This document shows, in pieces, positions 7,276 to 17,163 of a DNA stretch of 64,000 nucleotides. The notes beneath the pieces were generated by a model. It made no database searches. It had not been told where the DNA came from and saw only the letters and a list, made by a program, of their open reading frames with translations. This DNA is from CAVPKN01 sp963832835. Lineage in GTDB: Bacteria; Chlamydiota; Chlamydiia; Chlamydiales; JAAKFR01. A program made the translations under genes and the position numbers. Location of the stretch: assembly GCA_963832835.1 (NCBI GenBank), contig CAWHVD010000001.1, positions 744,001 to 808,000 of the forward strand. The letters run 5' to 3'. Numbering within the stretch: position 1 is the stretch's first letter; each line of letters starts with the position of its first letter.

Positions 7276-9798
7276 ATGGATATTCCCTCATCTGTTTATC
7301 GCATCCAGCTAAGCCAGGAATGTACTTTAAAACACGTCACAGAGCTCCTTCCTTATCTTTTTGAGTTAGGCATTGAGGGGATCTATACCTCACCTCTTTT
7401 CGAAGCGCACCTATCGGGTTATGACGTGATCAATCCCAATCGGCTCAATCCTGCTTTGGGATCTCATGAGGACTTTGAGGCATTGTGCACTCAATTGCAA
7501 AAAAATAAGATGAAATTTCTTCTCGATGTGGTGCCCAATCACATGGGAATCAAAGGCAATCCCTGGTGGCTCGATGTTTTAGAATATGGCCCTCAATCCT
7601 TCTATGCTGAATTTTTTGATATCAGTTGGGTCCTCAATCCTAAAATTGTGCTGCCGATTTTAAGTGCACCTTATGAAGAAGTTTTAAAAAAGGGAGAAAT
7701 GAAGCTCGTTTGGGATAACGGATTTTGGATCCATTATTTCGATTATGTTTTGCCGATTAACTATCCCTCTTATGTTCTGCTTTTCTCAGCATTAGCCGAA
7801 AATAATGAAAAAGAATGGCTTGAGTGTTTGGCACTTGCCAAATCAGAGGAAAAAGAATCCTTCATCGCTTTGCAAAACCAATTGCAATGCCTTCACAAAA
7901 AAAATGAAGAATGGACTGTTTTTTTCAATAATAACCCGGATAAGCTTCATGAGATTTTGGAACACCAATTTTATAAACTCCTTTTCTGGAAAGAGGCGGG
8001 GGAGGCGATTAATTATCGCAGATTTTTTAATGTTAATGAATTAGTTGCTATTCACATCGAAAAAGAAAACGTTTTCACAGCCCATCACCAATGGATTTTT
8101 GAATTGTTAGCGCAGGGTAAGGTGCATGGCCTGCGCATAGACCATCCAGATGGTCTTTATGACCCCGCTCAGTATTTTAAGCGCCTTCGGGAGCGGCAAG
8201 TCAGTTTTATTTGGGCGGAAAAAATTCTCGATTTTAGAGAAATATTACCCAAAAATTGGGAGATCGATGGAACGGTGGGATACGATTTTCTCAATGTATT
8301 GAGTGGAACTTTTGTGCAGAAAAAAAATGAACCAAAGATGACAGAACTGTACAACCAATTCATCGATCAAAAATTATCTCTTCAACAGGTTCATTACGAA
8401 CGGCGCAAGCGCTACATTGTTTTACATATGTCAAGCGAACTCAATTTTTTGACAGCCCGGCTTAAGGAAGCTTCGACAAACCATGGAATGGTTAACAATT
8501 TTACCCAAGCAGCTCTGATGCGTGCTTGTATGGAAGTGATGGCATGTTTTCCTGTCTATAGAACGTATATTCAGCCAAAGCATGCAATCCACAAAAATGA
8601 TCGGAAATACATTTTGTATGCAGTTGAAATGGCTAAGCAAAAAGCCGAGGGGATTGATCCTTCTGTCTTCGATTACATAAAGGGACTCCTTCTTTTAGAT
8701 TATAGTGGACCTGAGAAAGAGCTGGCAATTGACTTTGTTTTGCGCTTTCAACAACTGACCCCTATCGTCAAGGCAAAGGGTCTTGAAGATTCTACCTTTT
8801 TTATCTATAACCGTCTGATCTCACTGAATGAAGTAGGCGGAAATCCCGAATATTTTGGGTATACCAAAAGGGAATTCCATGCTTTCAATCAGTATAAATT
8901 AAGACACTGGCCCTATGGAGCTTTGGCTAGCTCAACACATGACACAAAATTCAGTGAAGATGCCCGTTTACGCCTTCATGTCCTGAGCGAAATCCCAGAT
9001 CTTTGGGCAACACGTGTTTACGAATGGAAGGGGCACAATGAAAAATACAAAACCAAACAAAAAGGAAAAGTATTCCCAGATCTCAATACCGAATACTACC
9101 TCTATCAGATGCTGATTGCTATTTGGCCTGCGGATTTCGAGCGTATCTGGGGTTGCTTAAATAAAGCCATGCGAGAAGCAGGTCTTTATACTTCCTGGCA
9201 TAGGATTGATGAAAGCTACGAAGCTGCAGTCAAGAAGTTCCTTGAAGCTATTCTTTTGCCAACTAGTAGCTTTTATCGCTCCTTTATTCCTTTTCAGAGG
9301 CGCATTGCCCAGTATGGGTTCTTCAATTCTCTTAGTGCTGTCGTGTTAAAAGCGGGGTCTTGCGGTGTTTTTGATCTCTATCAGGGAAATGAATCCACAC
9401 AATTTTGTTTGATGGACCCCGACAACCGCCGGCCTGTGGACTTCCAAAACTTGCAAAAGCTAAGCGAAAAGGATCTCAAAGCGACAATTACTAGGCAAGC
9501 TTTGACTTTTCGACGTGAGCATAAAGAGCTCTTTTTACAGGGTGATTATATTCCTATGAAAACTCCTGAAAATAGCATCGGGTTTGTAAGAACGTTAAAT
9601 GACCAGGAAGTGATCGTAGTGGCTCAAAGGTTTTTTACAGAAAAAGAACCTCATGAGCTCGAGAATTTGCAAGTGCCTAAAAACGTAAAGTCAAAATCTT
9701 TTAAAGACATTTTTACAAATCAAGAAATCATCGTGCACAAAGATGGGATTCATCAGGCCGAGTTATTCAAAACTCATTCCTTTTCTATTTTGGCATAA
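7276..9798 (+). CDS. treY: Malto-oligosyltrehalose synthase
   Basis: 840 residues from the ATG at 7276 (MDIPSSVYRIQL); an in-frame TTG at 7258 lies inside treT and is less likely. This GH13 enzyme converts the reducing end of a glucan into a trehalosyl unit. The family regions are present: DVVPNHMG (region I), GLRIDHPDGLYDP (region II, catalytic Asp), FIWAEKIL (region III, catalytic Glu) and SSTHDTKFSED (region IV). Length fits TreY. Its partner treZ lies about 10 kb away on the opposite strand (20166-21998), beyond an Rhs/IS island. Confidence 0.94.
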   Translation: MDIPSSVYRIQLSQECTLKHVTELLPYLFELGIEGIYTSPLFEAHLSGYDVINPNRLNPALGSHEDFEALCTQLQKNKMKFLLDVVPNHMGIKGNPWWLDVLEYGPQSFYAEFFDISWVLNPKIVLPILSAPYEEVLKKGEMKLVWDNGFWIHYFDYVLPINYPSYVLLFSALAENNEKEWLECLALAKSEEKESFIALQNQLQCLHKKNEEWTVFFNNNPDKLHEILEHQFYKLLFWKEAGEAINYRRFFNVNELVAIHIEKENVFTAHHQWIFELLAQGKVHGLRIDHPDGLYDPAQYFKRLRERQVSFIWAEKILDFREILPKNWEIDGTVGYDFLNVLSGTFVQKKNEPKMTELYNQFIDQKLSLQQVHYERRKRYIVLHMSSELNFLTARLKEASTNHGMVNNFTQAALMRACMEVMACFPVYRTYIQPKHAIHKNDRKYILYAVEMAKQKAEGIDPSVFDYIKGLLLLDYSGPEKELAIDFVLRFQQLTPIVKAKGLEDSTFFIYNRLISLNEVGGNPEYFGYTKREFHAFNQYKLRHWPYGALASSTHDTKFSEDARLRLHVLSEIPDLWATRVYEWKGHNEKYKTKQKGKVFPDLNTEYYLYQMLIAIWPADFERIWGCLNKAMREAGLYTSWHRIDESYEAAVKKFLEAILLPTSSFYRSFIPFQRRIAQYGFFNSLSAVVLKAGSCGVFDLYQGNESTQFCLMDPDNRRPVDFQNLQKLSEKDLKATITRQALTFRREHKELFLQGDYIPMKTPENSIGFVRTLNDQEVIVVAQRFFTEKEPHELENLQVPKNVKSKSFKDIFTNQEIIVHKDGIHQAELFKTHSFSILA

Positions 9799-9924
9799 TC
9801 CTGAAAATGGCAGTTCGAGATGGTAAAGTGATGCAAGACTTGGGTTGGAAAAAACAGTTGGAAAAAACATCTTCCCTCATAATCAATAATTTGATTAACA
9901 TCCTTCTTTTAATTCTCCACCCTC

Positions 9925-10185
9925 ATGAAAATTTTACTTACTTTTATACTTCTGAGCTCACGGCTCTTTGCGCTAGAAGAGAATCTCCCCTCAGCTTCCA
10001 AATCTGCCGGTGAATTTGCCCCTCCTTCTCATGGACAGCTTGTCACAAACGAATGGAGCAAAGTCTATTACAAAAAAACAGTCTGGGAGGTTGCTGGATA
10101 CTGTGTAAAGGGAAGTGACAATCGAGCTGTTACCCTACTCCATTCCCGTAGAGACCGGTTCACCCATCCCATCGTCTTATACTAA
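9925..10185 (+). pseudogene. Small ORF with signal peptide, truncated by IS630-type insertion
   Basis: The 86-codon frame starts with a classical export signal (MKILLTFILLSSRLFALEEN). Its stop codon (10183-10185) lies inside the left end of the IS630-type element, so the original gene was longer. The signal peptide resembles that of the Rhs2 protein at 34452, so this may be the 5' end of Rhs1. However, joining 10181 to 13700 by removing the IS does not give one open frame, so further decay has occurred. Near 10110-10180 a +1 frame also looks coding (VETGSPIPSSY). Confidence 0.5.
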
Positions 10186-10248
10186 TTGAAATTTTAAAAA
10201 ATACAGATGTTGTGGCATAAGCAATCTCCTCAAAATGGAGGTAGCAAC

Positions 10249-10347
10249 ATGGAAACAACAATTCTTATTCCCGAAGAACTAGAAAAGCACGACTTTATAA
10301 AGCTGTATAAATCCGCAAAACATCCTAGAGAAAAGAATAGATTCCTT
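10249..10347 (+). pseudogene. IS630 transposase orfA, 5' part (split by IS66)
   Basis: ATG at 10249 preceded by GGAGG (10238-10242), a strong ribosome-binding site. It encodes METTILIPEELEKHDFIKLY and continues to ...NRFL, where the IS66 element enters. Removing 10348-12725 joins this frame exactly to 12726 (ALSHFKEGKTPREIAELL), giving the expected helix-turn-helix transposase N-terminus. Inactive as it stands. Confidence 0.8.
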
Positions 10348-10383
10348 GTAACCGTCTAATCTAGACATGTTGACGGAGAAAAA

Positions 10384-12002
10384 TCAAGTGGTAGTCTGTT
10401 TGCGGCTGGCAAGCCACTGATCTGGAAGAAGCTCATGTAATCCTTGAGCGCTATGTCCTAGAAGCCTGCCAAAAATATCCTCTAAATACTCTCTGGGATT
10501 GATACTCAGACCACGACATGTTTGCACTAGAGAAAAAAGTATTGCCCCAGCCTCTCCTCCTGCTGGACTGCCGAAAAACAGCCAGTTCTTACGCCCAATA
10601 GCTAATGGCCGCACCGCTCTTTCAGCTACGTTATTGTCCAGGCGAGCGAATGGATGTTGGGTATAGTTTTCATGTAAGGAATCAGCCCAGAGAAATAACC
10701 GAGAGCCTCTCTTAGTTTAGATTTGGGCAATACTTTGCCTGATACTAGCTTGGCTTTGATCTTCTCGATGAGCTCGTCAATAATGGGGATTTCTTTCTCC
10801 TGGCGGATTTGCAGTCTTTCTTCCTCTGATCTAACCCAAGCGACTCTTTCTAGCATAAACAAGTACTTGATCTTGCGTAAAACCCATGCTTGGAAAGGAG
10901 CATCCGTTTCGGCCTCGAAAAACTTACGACGTATATGACTCCAGCAGGGACACCAGATAATCTGTTTCTTCTCAGCCAGTCTTTCATAAGCTCCATATTT
11001 ATCTGAGTGCAGCACGCCATGATACCCTTTTAGAATATCCTGCACATGATCATGGCTGCGACTCTCACGAAAATCATAAATTCTGTAAGGAGGATCAGCT
11101 GCACTTCCTCCTACTACAACCCACATGTAGGCTAGTTTGCATTTTTCTTTCTCCTGGAGCTTGACGGGGATTTCGTCGATGTAAATGTTTTCACTTTTCA
11201 GGACATGTTTTTGCATCTCCTCATAAAGAGGCTGGAGGGCCAGCCCTGTTCGGATCACCCATTGAGAAAGAAGCTTGCGGCTGATGACCACTCCTTGCCT
11301 GCCCATAATCTCTACGATGCGGTAAAGAGGGAGGTGATCGACAAATTTCTGGGTGATAATCTCAGCGAGCAGACTATTATCTGCACGGCATTTGGGTAAA
11401 ATGCATTCGGGTAGATCGGCTGTGAAAATCCCAGCCTCTTCTTTTTGAGGATGAGCATACTTGGGCCTTATGATCTCTTTTATAAAGTAACTACCTGGCT
11501 GATGGGCTAATTTGTAAGAGACTTCCCTACCGATTTGGACGAGAGGCTCTCCTGTCTCAGGGCAAACTTTTTTGTCTTCAGGCAAGTCCAAAACAATGGT
11601 TTTTATGGGCAAATCGGGATGTAGAGCAATCTTGTCTTTACCATCCCGGTGAGGTTTTCTGGTATGCGCTGCTACATTTTTTTTCTTTTCTTCGATGGCT
11701 GTTTGAAGATTTTCGAATCCAGGAAAAGAGAGTTGTTCTTGGTCGAGGTCAGCCACGACTCTTTCAGAGCGCTGACCGAAGATCTGGCGTTTAAACCATG
11801 AGAGTTGTTCTTCAAGATGGGCAATATCTTGATCTTTTTGGGCAAGACAATGATCTTTCTCAGCTATATTTCGATCCTTTTGATTAAGACTATGATTTTT
11901 CTCGGCAAGAAGGTTATGTAGATTGGAAATTTCGGCTTGTAGCTTATCTATCAGATGGATTCCTGCTGTTTGCATATGAAGAATTTTACCCAAAATACTC
12001 AA
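10384..12002 (-). pseudogene. tnpC: IS66 transposase TnpC, frameshifted near its C-terminus
   Basis: The main frame (10626-12002, 458 codons) has an N-terminal coiled coil (LQAEISNLHNLLAEKNHSLN), the IS66 zinc-binding/central region (KKVCPETGEPLVQIG), and catalytic-core segments YIDEIPVKLQ and GVLHSDKYGAYERLA. Near 10640-10660 the frame breaks: the expected tail (ARLDNNVAERAVRPLAIGRK, then NWLFFGSP) continues in another frame down to 10384. The start is consistent with tnpB 15 bp upstream. A one-base indel, real or from assembly, explains the break; as read, the enzyme lacks its final catalytic region. Confidence 0.85.
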
Positions 12003-12017
12003 AAAAATATAGAGTTT

Positions 12018-12365
12018 TTAGAGAGAAAAACGAGGTTGTAGCCGCTTGGGTGTAATGCCTTCCAAAAGCATGAGAAAGGTTCTACGATCTAAAACAGAGC
12101 TATTATCTTTCCAACGGAAAGATCCCTTCTCCAGCCGTTTGAAATAGATGACAAAGCCATCCTGATCCCAGAAGAGGACTTTCATATGATTCTTACGCCG
12201 ATTCAGAAAGATGAAGAAAGCTCCCGTGAGCAATTCTCCAGGGAAGAGTACTTCAATCTCAGCCATGAGACCATCAAAACTTTTCCTCATGCTCACAGGA
12301 TGCCGGCAAAGGAAAAGACGGGCATTGCCCGGAATGCTTAGCATGACCTCAGCGTTTCCAGACAA
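12018..12365 (-). CDS. tnpB: IS66 accessory protein TnpB
   Basis: 115 residues with the TnpB (Orf2) pattern: RLFLCRHPVSMRKSFDGLMAEIEV, then GAFFIFLNRRKNHMKVLFWDQDGF and FKRLEKGSF. Required with TnpA for transposition of IS66-type elements. It overlaps tnpA by 28 bp and precedes tnpC, the normal IS66 order. Appears intact. Confidence 0.93.
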   Translation of the reverse strand: MSGNAEVMLSIPGNARLFLCRHPVSMRKSFDGLMAEIEVLFPGELLTGAFFIFLNRRKNHMKVLFWDQDGFVIYFKRLEKGSFRWKDNSSVLDRRTFLMLLEGITPKRLQPRFSL

Positions 12366-12634
12366 CGTTTAAGGGTAGCAGCATCAAAATGTTTTTCTAA
12401 GCGAACGAATATGCCTTTCATTTCAATGGTGATCCCGACATCTTTTGCTTCAGCAATCTCAATGAAACTCCCGCGACTAAGTGTTTTGGGGAAAAGACGC
12501 CTTTTCCAAGCGTAAAACAAATAAAGGGGAATTAGATTGTCTCGGCACCAATGCTGGATCGTGAGACCGCTGGCTTTTTGTTTCTGAATTCTCTCTTCCC
12601 ACGTATGCCTGAGCTCAGTAGATGATTTGCGCAT
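12338..12634 (-). CDS. tnpA: IS66 accessory protein TnpA
   Basis: 98 residues, helix-turn-helix protein of the IS66 Orf1 type: WEERIQKQKASGLTIQHWCR, then a basic YAWKRRLFP segment and a short C-terminal domain. First gene of the IS66 operon, reading inward from the right end (12717). Appears intact. Confidence 0.88.
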   Translation of the reverse strand: MRKSSTELRHTWEERIQKQKASGLTIQHWCRDNLIPLYLFYAWKRRLFPKTLSRGSFIEIAEAKDVGITIEMKGIFVRLEKHFDAATLKRCLETLRSC

Positions 12635-12725
12635 GAAAAACCTCCTGGTTCTTTTTTCATGCCCCCAGACTGCCTTTTTCTACTGATTCAAGAAAGATGG
12701 GCAAATTAGACGGTTACGATTCCTT

Positions 12726-13130
12726 GCCCTGAGTCATTTCAAGGAAGGTAAAACTCCTCGTGAAATTGCTGAACTTCTTCGGGTTACACGTAATACGGTT
12801 TACACATGGATACGCAATTTTAAAACTTATGGCATTGATGGTGTTAAAGAAAAATCTGGAAGAGGAAAAAAATCGCTTATTCCAGATAGTGAAACCGCAG
12901 CTTTTCGTTCTGCGGTTCTCGACCTTCAGAAAGGACGATCCGGTGGCGTAATTATAGGGAAAGACGTGTTGCAGTTAATGAAAGATAAGTATGGGATAAA
13001 GTGCTCATTAAAAAGTGCATATAACCATTTGAAACGGGCAAGACTTGTCTGGGTTAGCGCAAGATCAAGGCATCCAGATGCCAATCCAGAGGAACAAGAA
13101 GAGTTTAAAAAAAATTTCGCGCAAAAGTAG
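12726..13130 (+). pseudogene. IS630 transposase orfA, 3' part
   Basis: Continues the frame of 10249-10347 after the IS66 insertion: helix-turn-helix region (GKTPREIAELLRVTRNTVYT), then a second HTH (CSLKSAYNHLKRA) and PEEQEEFKK. It ends at TAG 13128-13130. A run of eight A at 13107-13114 lies just before the stop; a -1 shift there enters the orfB frame (KFRAKVENSLPKGIQL), a usual arrangement for IS630 transposases. The gene is inactive because its 5' part is separated by IS66. Confidence 0.82.
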
Positions 13131-13138
13131 AAAACTCT

Positions 13139-13678
13139 TTGCCAAAAGGAATCCAACTCAACGATGTTGAAATCTGGTTTCAGGATGAAGCTAGATTTGG
13201 CCAACAGGGAAGCCTAAGCAGACTGTGGGCAGTAAAAGGAACTCGCCCTCGTGCAGTACGTCAACAACAGTTCAAATACACATATCTTTTTGGTGCCGTA
13301 TGTCCTGAAAGAGGCGATGCTGTTGGTTTATTGTTGCCCTATGCAAACAAGGATACAATGGAGATCCATTTGCGGCACATTTCCTCACAAGTTCCCACCG
13401 GACGGCATGCAGTAATCATACTTGATAAGGCAGGGTGGCATACGACGCAAAAATTACCACATTTTCACAACTTAACATTGCTGCCCTTGCCAGCAGCATC
13501 ACCTGAATTGAATCCATGCGAACAGGTGTGGAAATACTTGCGCCGCACACATCTTTCGAATCGAACTTTCAAGGATGAGGAGGAATTGTTGGATGCTTGT
13601 TCAGATGCATGGAATGAATTTACTAACGACCGGGAGCAAGTCATTTCCTTGACTTCAAGAATATGGGCAAAGGTGTAA
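13139..13678 (+). CDS. IS630 transposase orfB (DDE catalytic domain)
   Basis: 179 residues with the DDE triad of the IS630/Tc1 superfamily: VEIWFQDEARFGQQG (first Asp), AVIILDKAGWHTT (second Asp) and ASPELNPCEQVWKYLR (Glu). The TTG start at 13139 is only the first possible start; the protein is probably made by frameshifting from orfA at the A8 run 13107-13114. The catalytic frame is intact, but its orfA is split by IS66, so this copy should be inactive unless orfB is made alone. Confidence 0.88.
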   Translation: MPKGIQLNDVEIWFQDEARFGQQGSLSRLWAVKGTRPRAVRQQQFKYTYLFGAVCPERGDAVGLLLPYANKDTMEIHLRHISSQVPTGRHAVIILDKAGWHTTQKLPHFHNLTLLPLPAASPELNPCEQVWKYLRRTHLSNRTFKDEEELLDACSDAWNEFTNDREQVISLTSRIWAKV

Positions 13679-13699
13679 TTTTATTTTTTTCAATTAGTA

Positions 13700-15067
13700 T
13701 TACATACTGTCCAAACACATGATCAAAACATTCACTACAACTATACCCCTGAGTTTTTCCTTAACTATGTCGATTTGGGAGACGGAAGGATCTTCCAAAC
13801 CGAATTTGATCCTTACACTAATAAGGTAACACTTCAAAAAGGACCCTATGGAACCATTTGTCGCTACGAGTACTTTCCGGGACGGACAGAAGTGTTTGAT
13901 GCAGACAACAACCAAACAGGCTACCACTACGATGACAAAAAAAGGCTTACGGGTATCCAAAAATCCGATTCTATTGAACGCTTCTTTTGGGATGACCAAA
14001 GCCGTCTGCAATCGAAGACAGTAGAAGATTTTAATTGGAAGGTACATCTCAGACAAAGTTATACATATGACAGCTCGGGCAATGTCATAGAAGAAACCCT
14101 CTGTGGCGATCTTTCCGGATCGGGACAACTAGAGAGCTACACCCTCTACCGCACCTATGAAAAAGATGATCCCTTCTATTTGAAACGCTCCGAAACAGAT
14201 GGTTTGGGCAAAATCACTTATTATACCTACAAACCCGGCACTAACCTCTTAGAAACAGAGAGCATCTACACAGGTGATACGCTTCTATATCGCACTTCAT
14301 ATCAATATGATGACTGCGCCATCTGCATAAAAAAAACAGTAGAGGCCCCTTCCTATACACGCATCACCACAACTGTTCCCAAAAAGAGTTTTCCCTGCTT
14401 TGGCCTTCCTGAAACGGTAGAAGAAAACACTCTGGATGGACATGGCAATGCACTCCTTCTGTCTAAAGTCATGTATACCTATCATCCCTCAGGTAAAATC
14501 GAGAATGAAGTCCACTTTGATGCAACAGGTACGCATTGCTACACCCTTTACAACACCTATGATAGTAAAGATAGGCTGATTTCCTCCACAGACGCTTTAG
14601 GACATGAAACCACCTACCAGTATGACAACCAAAATAACCTGATCCTTCAAAAATCACCTCTACAGCAAATCACCTGGAAGTATGATCTTGAAAACCGTCC
14701 CCTTTCTGAAAATACATCAGGGTTAGAAAAACAGTTCACCTATGACAAACTAGGAAGAGTCATCCGTTCCACTGATCCAAGTGGTCACACCACCCATTAC
14801 ACCTACGATCCACTAGGAAGAGTCATCCGCACCCAACACCCCGATGGCGGTATTGAACACAAACAATACGACATTTTAGGAAACATCATACAAGAAACCG
14901 ATCCCAATGGCCACACCACCCAGAAAAGATACAATATCCGTAATCAGATCACCTATATCCTCTATCCTGATGGGACCGAAGAAACCTTTAAATATGATCT
15001 CAAAGGGAATCTGGTACGGCATACTAAAAATGCGTGCCAAACCGATTACACCTATGACCTGTTGGAT
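13700..15067 (+). CDS. Rhs/YD-repeat protein (Rhs1), exon 1, 5'-truncated
   Basis: The Rhs frame is open from the IS630 right end (13700). It has no good start until TTG at 13775, so the 5' end was lost. Numerous YD repeats are visible (TYDKLGRVIRSTDPSGHTTH, TYDPLGRVIRT, YDILGNIIQETDPNGHTTQ). Aligned by eye with the intact Rhs2 (34452-39617), roughly the first 400 residues are missing. The frame is interrupted after GAT 15065-15067 by a group II intron; Rhs2 reads YTYDIFDHPI at the same place, where splicing here would give YTYDLLDHPI. Rhs proteins form a shell around a C-terminal toxin. Confidence 0.82.
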
Positions 15068-15615
15068 GTGCGACACGAGGTCGCACAGATTCTTGTTGTT
15101 GCAAAACAACAACCACAAATTCTGCTTTGTGACTCTACCGGGAGGTGCGTCTGAAGTAATTCAGGGGTGCTAAGCTCTCGGGACAATGTAGCCCTTATCC
15201 TAGCACTATGGATAAGAGGAGCTAGAGAGGAAGTATGGCTAACAAAAGTAAATCACTATAAGCATCGTTAGGTCGAAGAAGCCAAAAGTGCTGATAGGCT
15301 TTAACCAAAATGGTACGCAGTCAGGAGATTCGATTGTCTAGTTCGAGTCCGCAGATGAAGAACTGCCGGTGTAGTAGGTGGAGCCTAACCTTCCATATAG
15401 AATCTGTGCGGAACGTGGTAAACCCGTAAACCTCCTACGAGGGAAATCTTTCCGCAAGGAAAGACGACAGGCATGCGGGTAATGATGATGGAGAAAGCTA
15501 ACGCCCTTTTGTAATGAGAGGGATAAAGGATTATTCCTTGCGCGAAAGCGAGCAGACTTCCATCAGGTGCTTGATCACGAGAAATTTGTAAGATGGAGCC
15601 ACAAAGGCAAAGTGT

Positions 15616-17064
15616 ATGATGACAGCTCAAACTGTTGACGCGAATCCTTACAGGAAAATCTACTGGGATACAATCAATTGGTCCCAAGTAGAAGAAACTG
15701 TGCGAAGATTACAAACACGTATCGTGAAGGCTCTTAAGAATAATGCATTTCGACAAGTCAAAAACTTACAAAGGCTTTTGACCAAATCCCTATCAGCCAG
15801 ACTGCATGCAGTTAGGCGAGTAACCACAAATAAAGGACATAAAACACCTGGAGTTGATGGCATTATATGGACAACTCCGGAGCAGAAGATTCAAGCCGTC
15901 CATGATTTAGAACAGGATATTAAGATATTACCACTCAGGCGGATCTATATCCCGAAGAAGAATGGAAAAATGCGCCCTATCAGCATACCATCAATGCTCA
16001 ACAGAGCAAGCCAAGCTTGTCACCTATTAGCATTAGATCCAGTTGCAGAAACACGCGCGGATGAACATTCCTATGGTTTCCGAGTTAAAAGGAGCGCACA
16101 AGACGCTATTGGATATATATTTCATATCCTACGTCGCAAAGGCTCTCCACAATGGATCTTGGAAGCAGATATAAAATCATGTTTCGATGAAATAGACCAC
16201 AATTGGCTTAAAGAAAATGTCCCTATGGACAAGTTTATACTCCAAAAGTGGCTGAAAGCAGGGTTTATGGAAGGGAAGAGACTCTTCCCCACTAAAGGAG
16301 GTACTCCTCAGGGAGGTATCGCGTCACCAACGCTTGCCAACCTAACCCTTGATGGTCTTGAAAAGATGCTAAAGGAGAGATTCGGGGACAAACCCGGACA
16401 TAAGAATCGCAAGATGGTACATCTTTGCAGATATGCCGATGACTTCATAGTCACCGGCAAAAGCAAAGACCTGCTTCAAGAAGAAGTCCTACCGGCCATC
16501 AAATACTTCTTAGCAGAGCGAGGACTTCAAATCTCCGAAGAGAAGACCCGAATTACCCATATCAACGAAGGGTTTGATTTTCTTGGTCAAAATACACGCA
16601 AGTATGGGGAAAAGTTACTAACAACTCCCTCCAAGAAATCACAATCAAGCTTAAAGGAGAAGTTGAGAGCAACGATAAAACGCCACCGAAGAGAAGCACC
16701 AAAGCTCATTAAGAAGATCAATCCGATCATCAGGGGCTGGTGCAACTACCATCGATATATCGTCAGCAGAAAGGTATTCGAAAAGGTCGACCATTATGTC
16801 TTCATATTGCTGTGGAAATGGGCAAGGCAGCAACATCCCAACAAAAGCAAACGATGGATAACAAAAAGATACTTCCATGTTAGCAAAAAATGGGTGTTTG
16901 CCACAAAGACAAAGCAAGGAAAAGTCAGAGAACAATATCTTGCTTCCTCAACACAGATTAGGCGCCACACTCTTATCAGGGGAAAAGCAAATCCCTATGA
17001 TGAAGAATGGACTACCTATTTTGAGAAAAGGGCACAAAGGAAAAGTGTCCCATGTGCTGTTTAG
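15616..17064 (+). CDS. ltrA: Group II intron reverse transcriptase/maturase
   Basis: 482 residues with the reverse-transcriptase blocks: TPGVDGIIW (about residue 77), RRIYIPKKNGKMRPISIPS, LEADIKSCFDEIDH (first catalytic Asp), GGTPQGGIASPTLAN, and CRYADDFIVTG (YADD active site, near residue 270). The X/maturase domain follows (IKKINPIIRGWCNYHRYIVS), then a basic DNA-binding tail (RGKANPYDEEWTTYFEKRAQ). No C-terminal HNH endonuclease domain is visible, so this is an endonuclease-minus type. It assists splicing and reverse-splices the intron into DNA. Confidence 0.95.
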   Translation: MMTAQTVDANPYRKIYWDTINWSQVEETVRRLQTRIVKALKNNAFRQVKNLQRLLTKSLSARLHAVRRVTTNKGHKTPGVDGIIWTTPEQKIQAVHDLEQDIKILPLRRIYIPKKNGKMRPISIPSMLNRASQACHLLALDPVAETRADEHSYGFRVKRSAQDAIGYIFHILRRKGSPQWILEADIKSCFDEIDHNWLKENVPMDKFILQKWLKAGFMEGKRLFPTKGGTPQGGIASPTLANLTLDGLEKMLKERFGDKPGHKNRKMVHLCRYADDFIVTGKSKDLLQEEVLPAIKYFLAERGLQISEEKTRITHINEGFDFLGQNTRKYGEKLLTTPSKKSQSSLKEKLRATIKRHRREAPKLIKKINPIIRGWCNYHRYIVSRKVFEKVDHYVFILLWKWARQQHPNKSKRWITKRYFHVSKKWVFATKTKQGKVREQYLASSTQIRRHTLIRGKANPYDEEWTTYFEKRAQRKSVPCAV

Positions 17065-17129
17065 AAGAGGAATGGGACACCGAAATCATTGAAAAGCCGG
17101 ATTCTATAAAAGGGGTCTTACAAGTGCTT

Positions 17130-17163
17130 GAGCCGAATGCGGGGAAACTCGCACGTTCGGTTC
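17130..17163 (+). ncRNA. Group II intron domain V catalytic hairpin
   Basis: A 34-nt hairpin with a GGGGAAACTC cap and flanking arms GAGCCGAATGC and GCACGTTCGGTTC, the size and shape of domain V. It coordinates the catalytic magnesium ions. It lies 66 nt after the maturase stop and just before domain VI, as expected. Confidence 0.88.

Larger units (their letters stand above)
10348..12717 (-). mobile_element. IS66-family insertion sequence with 8-bp target duplication
   Basis: A 2,370-bp element with terminal inverted repeats starting GTAACCGTCTAAT (10348 on, and the complement ending at 12717). It is flanked by perfect 8-bp direct repeats GATTCCTT (10340-10347 and 12718-12725). IS66 elements typically begin GTAA and make 8-bp duplications. 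It carries tnpA, tnpB and tnpC on the minus strand. The insertion site is inside the IS630 transposase gene, so IS66 arrived later. tnpC has a frameshift. Confidence 0.93.
10182..13697 (+). mobile_element. IS630-type element, interrupted by an IS66 element
   Basis: The ends are inverted: CTAATTGAAATTTTAAAAAA at 10182 on, and the complement of ...TTTTTTCAATTAG ending at 13697. The TA dinucleotides at 10180-10181 and 13698-13699 are the expected TA target duplication of IS630/Tc1-like elements. The element carries a two-frame transposase: orfA at 10249-10347 continuing at 12726-13130, and orfB at 13139-13678. An IS66 element (10348-12717) splits orfA. Without the IS66 and one 8-bp duplication, the element is about 1.14 kb, normal for the family. 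Confidence 0.85.

Noticed and set aside
9807..10013. 68-codon frame between treY and the truncated signal-peptide gene
   Set aside because: It overlaps the better-supported frame at 9925 and looks non-coding.
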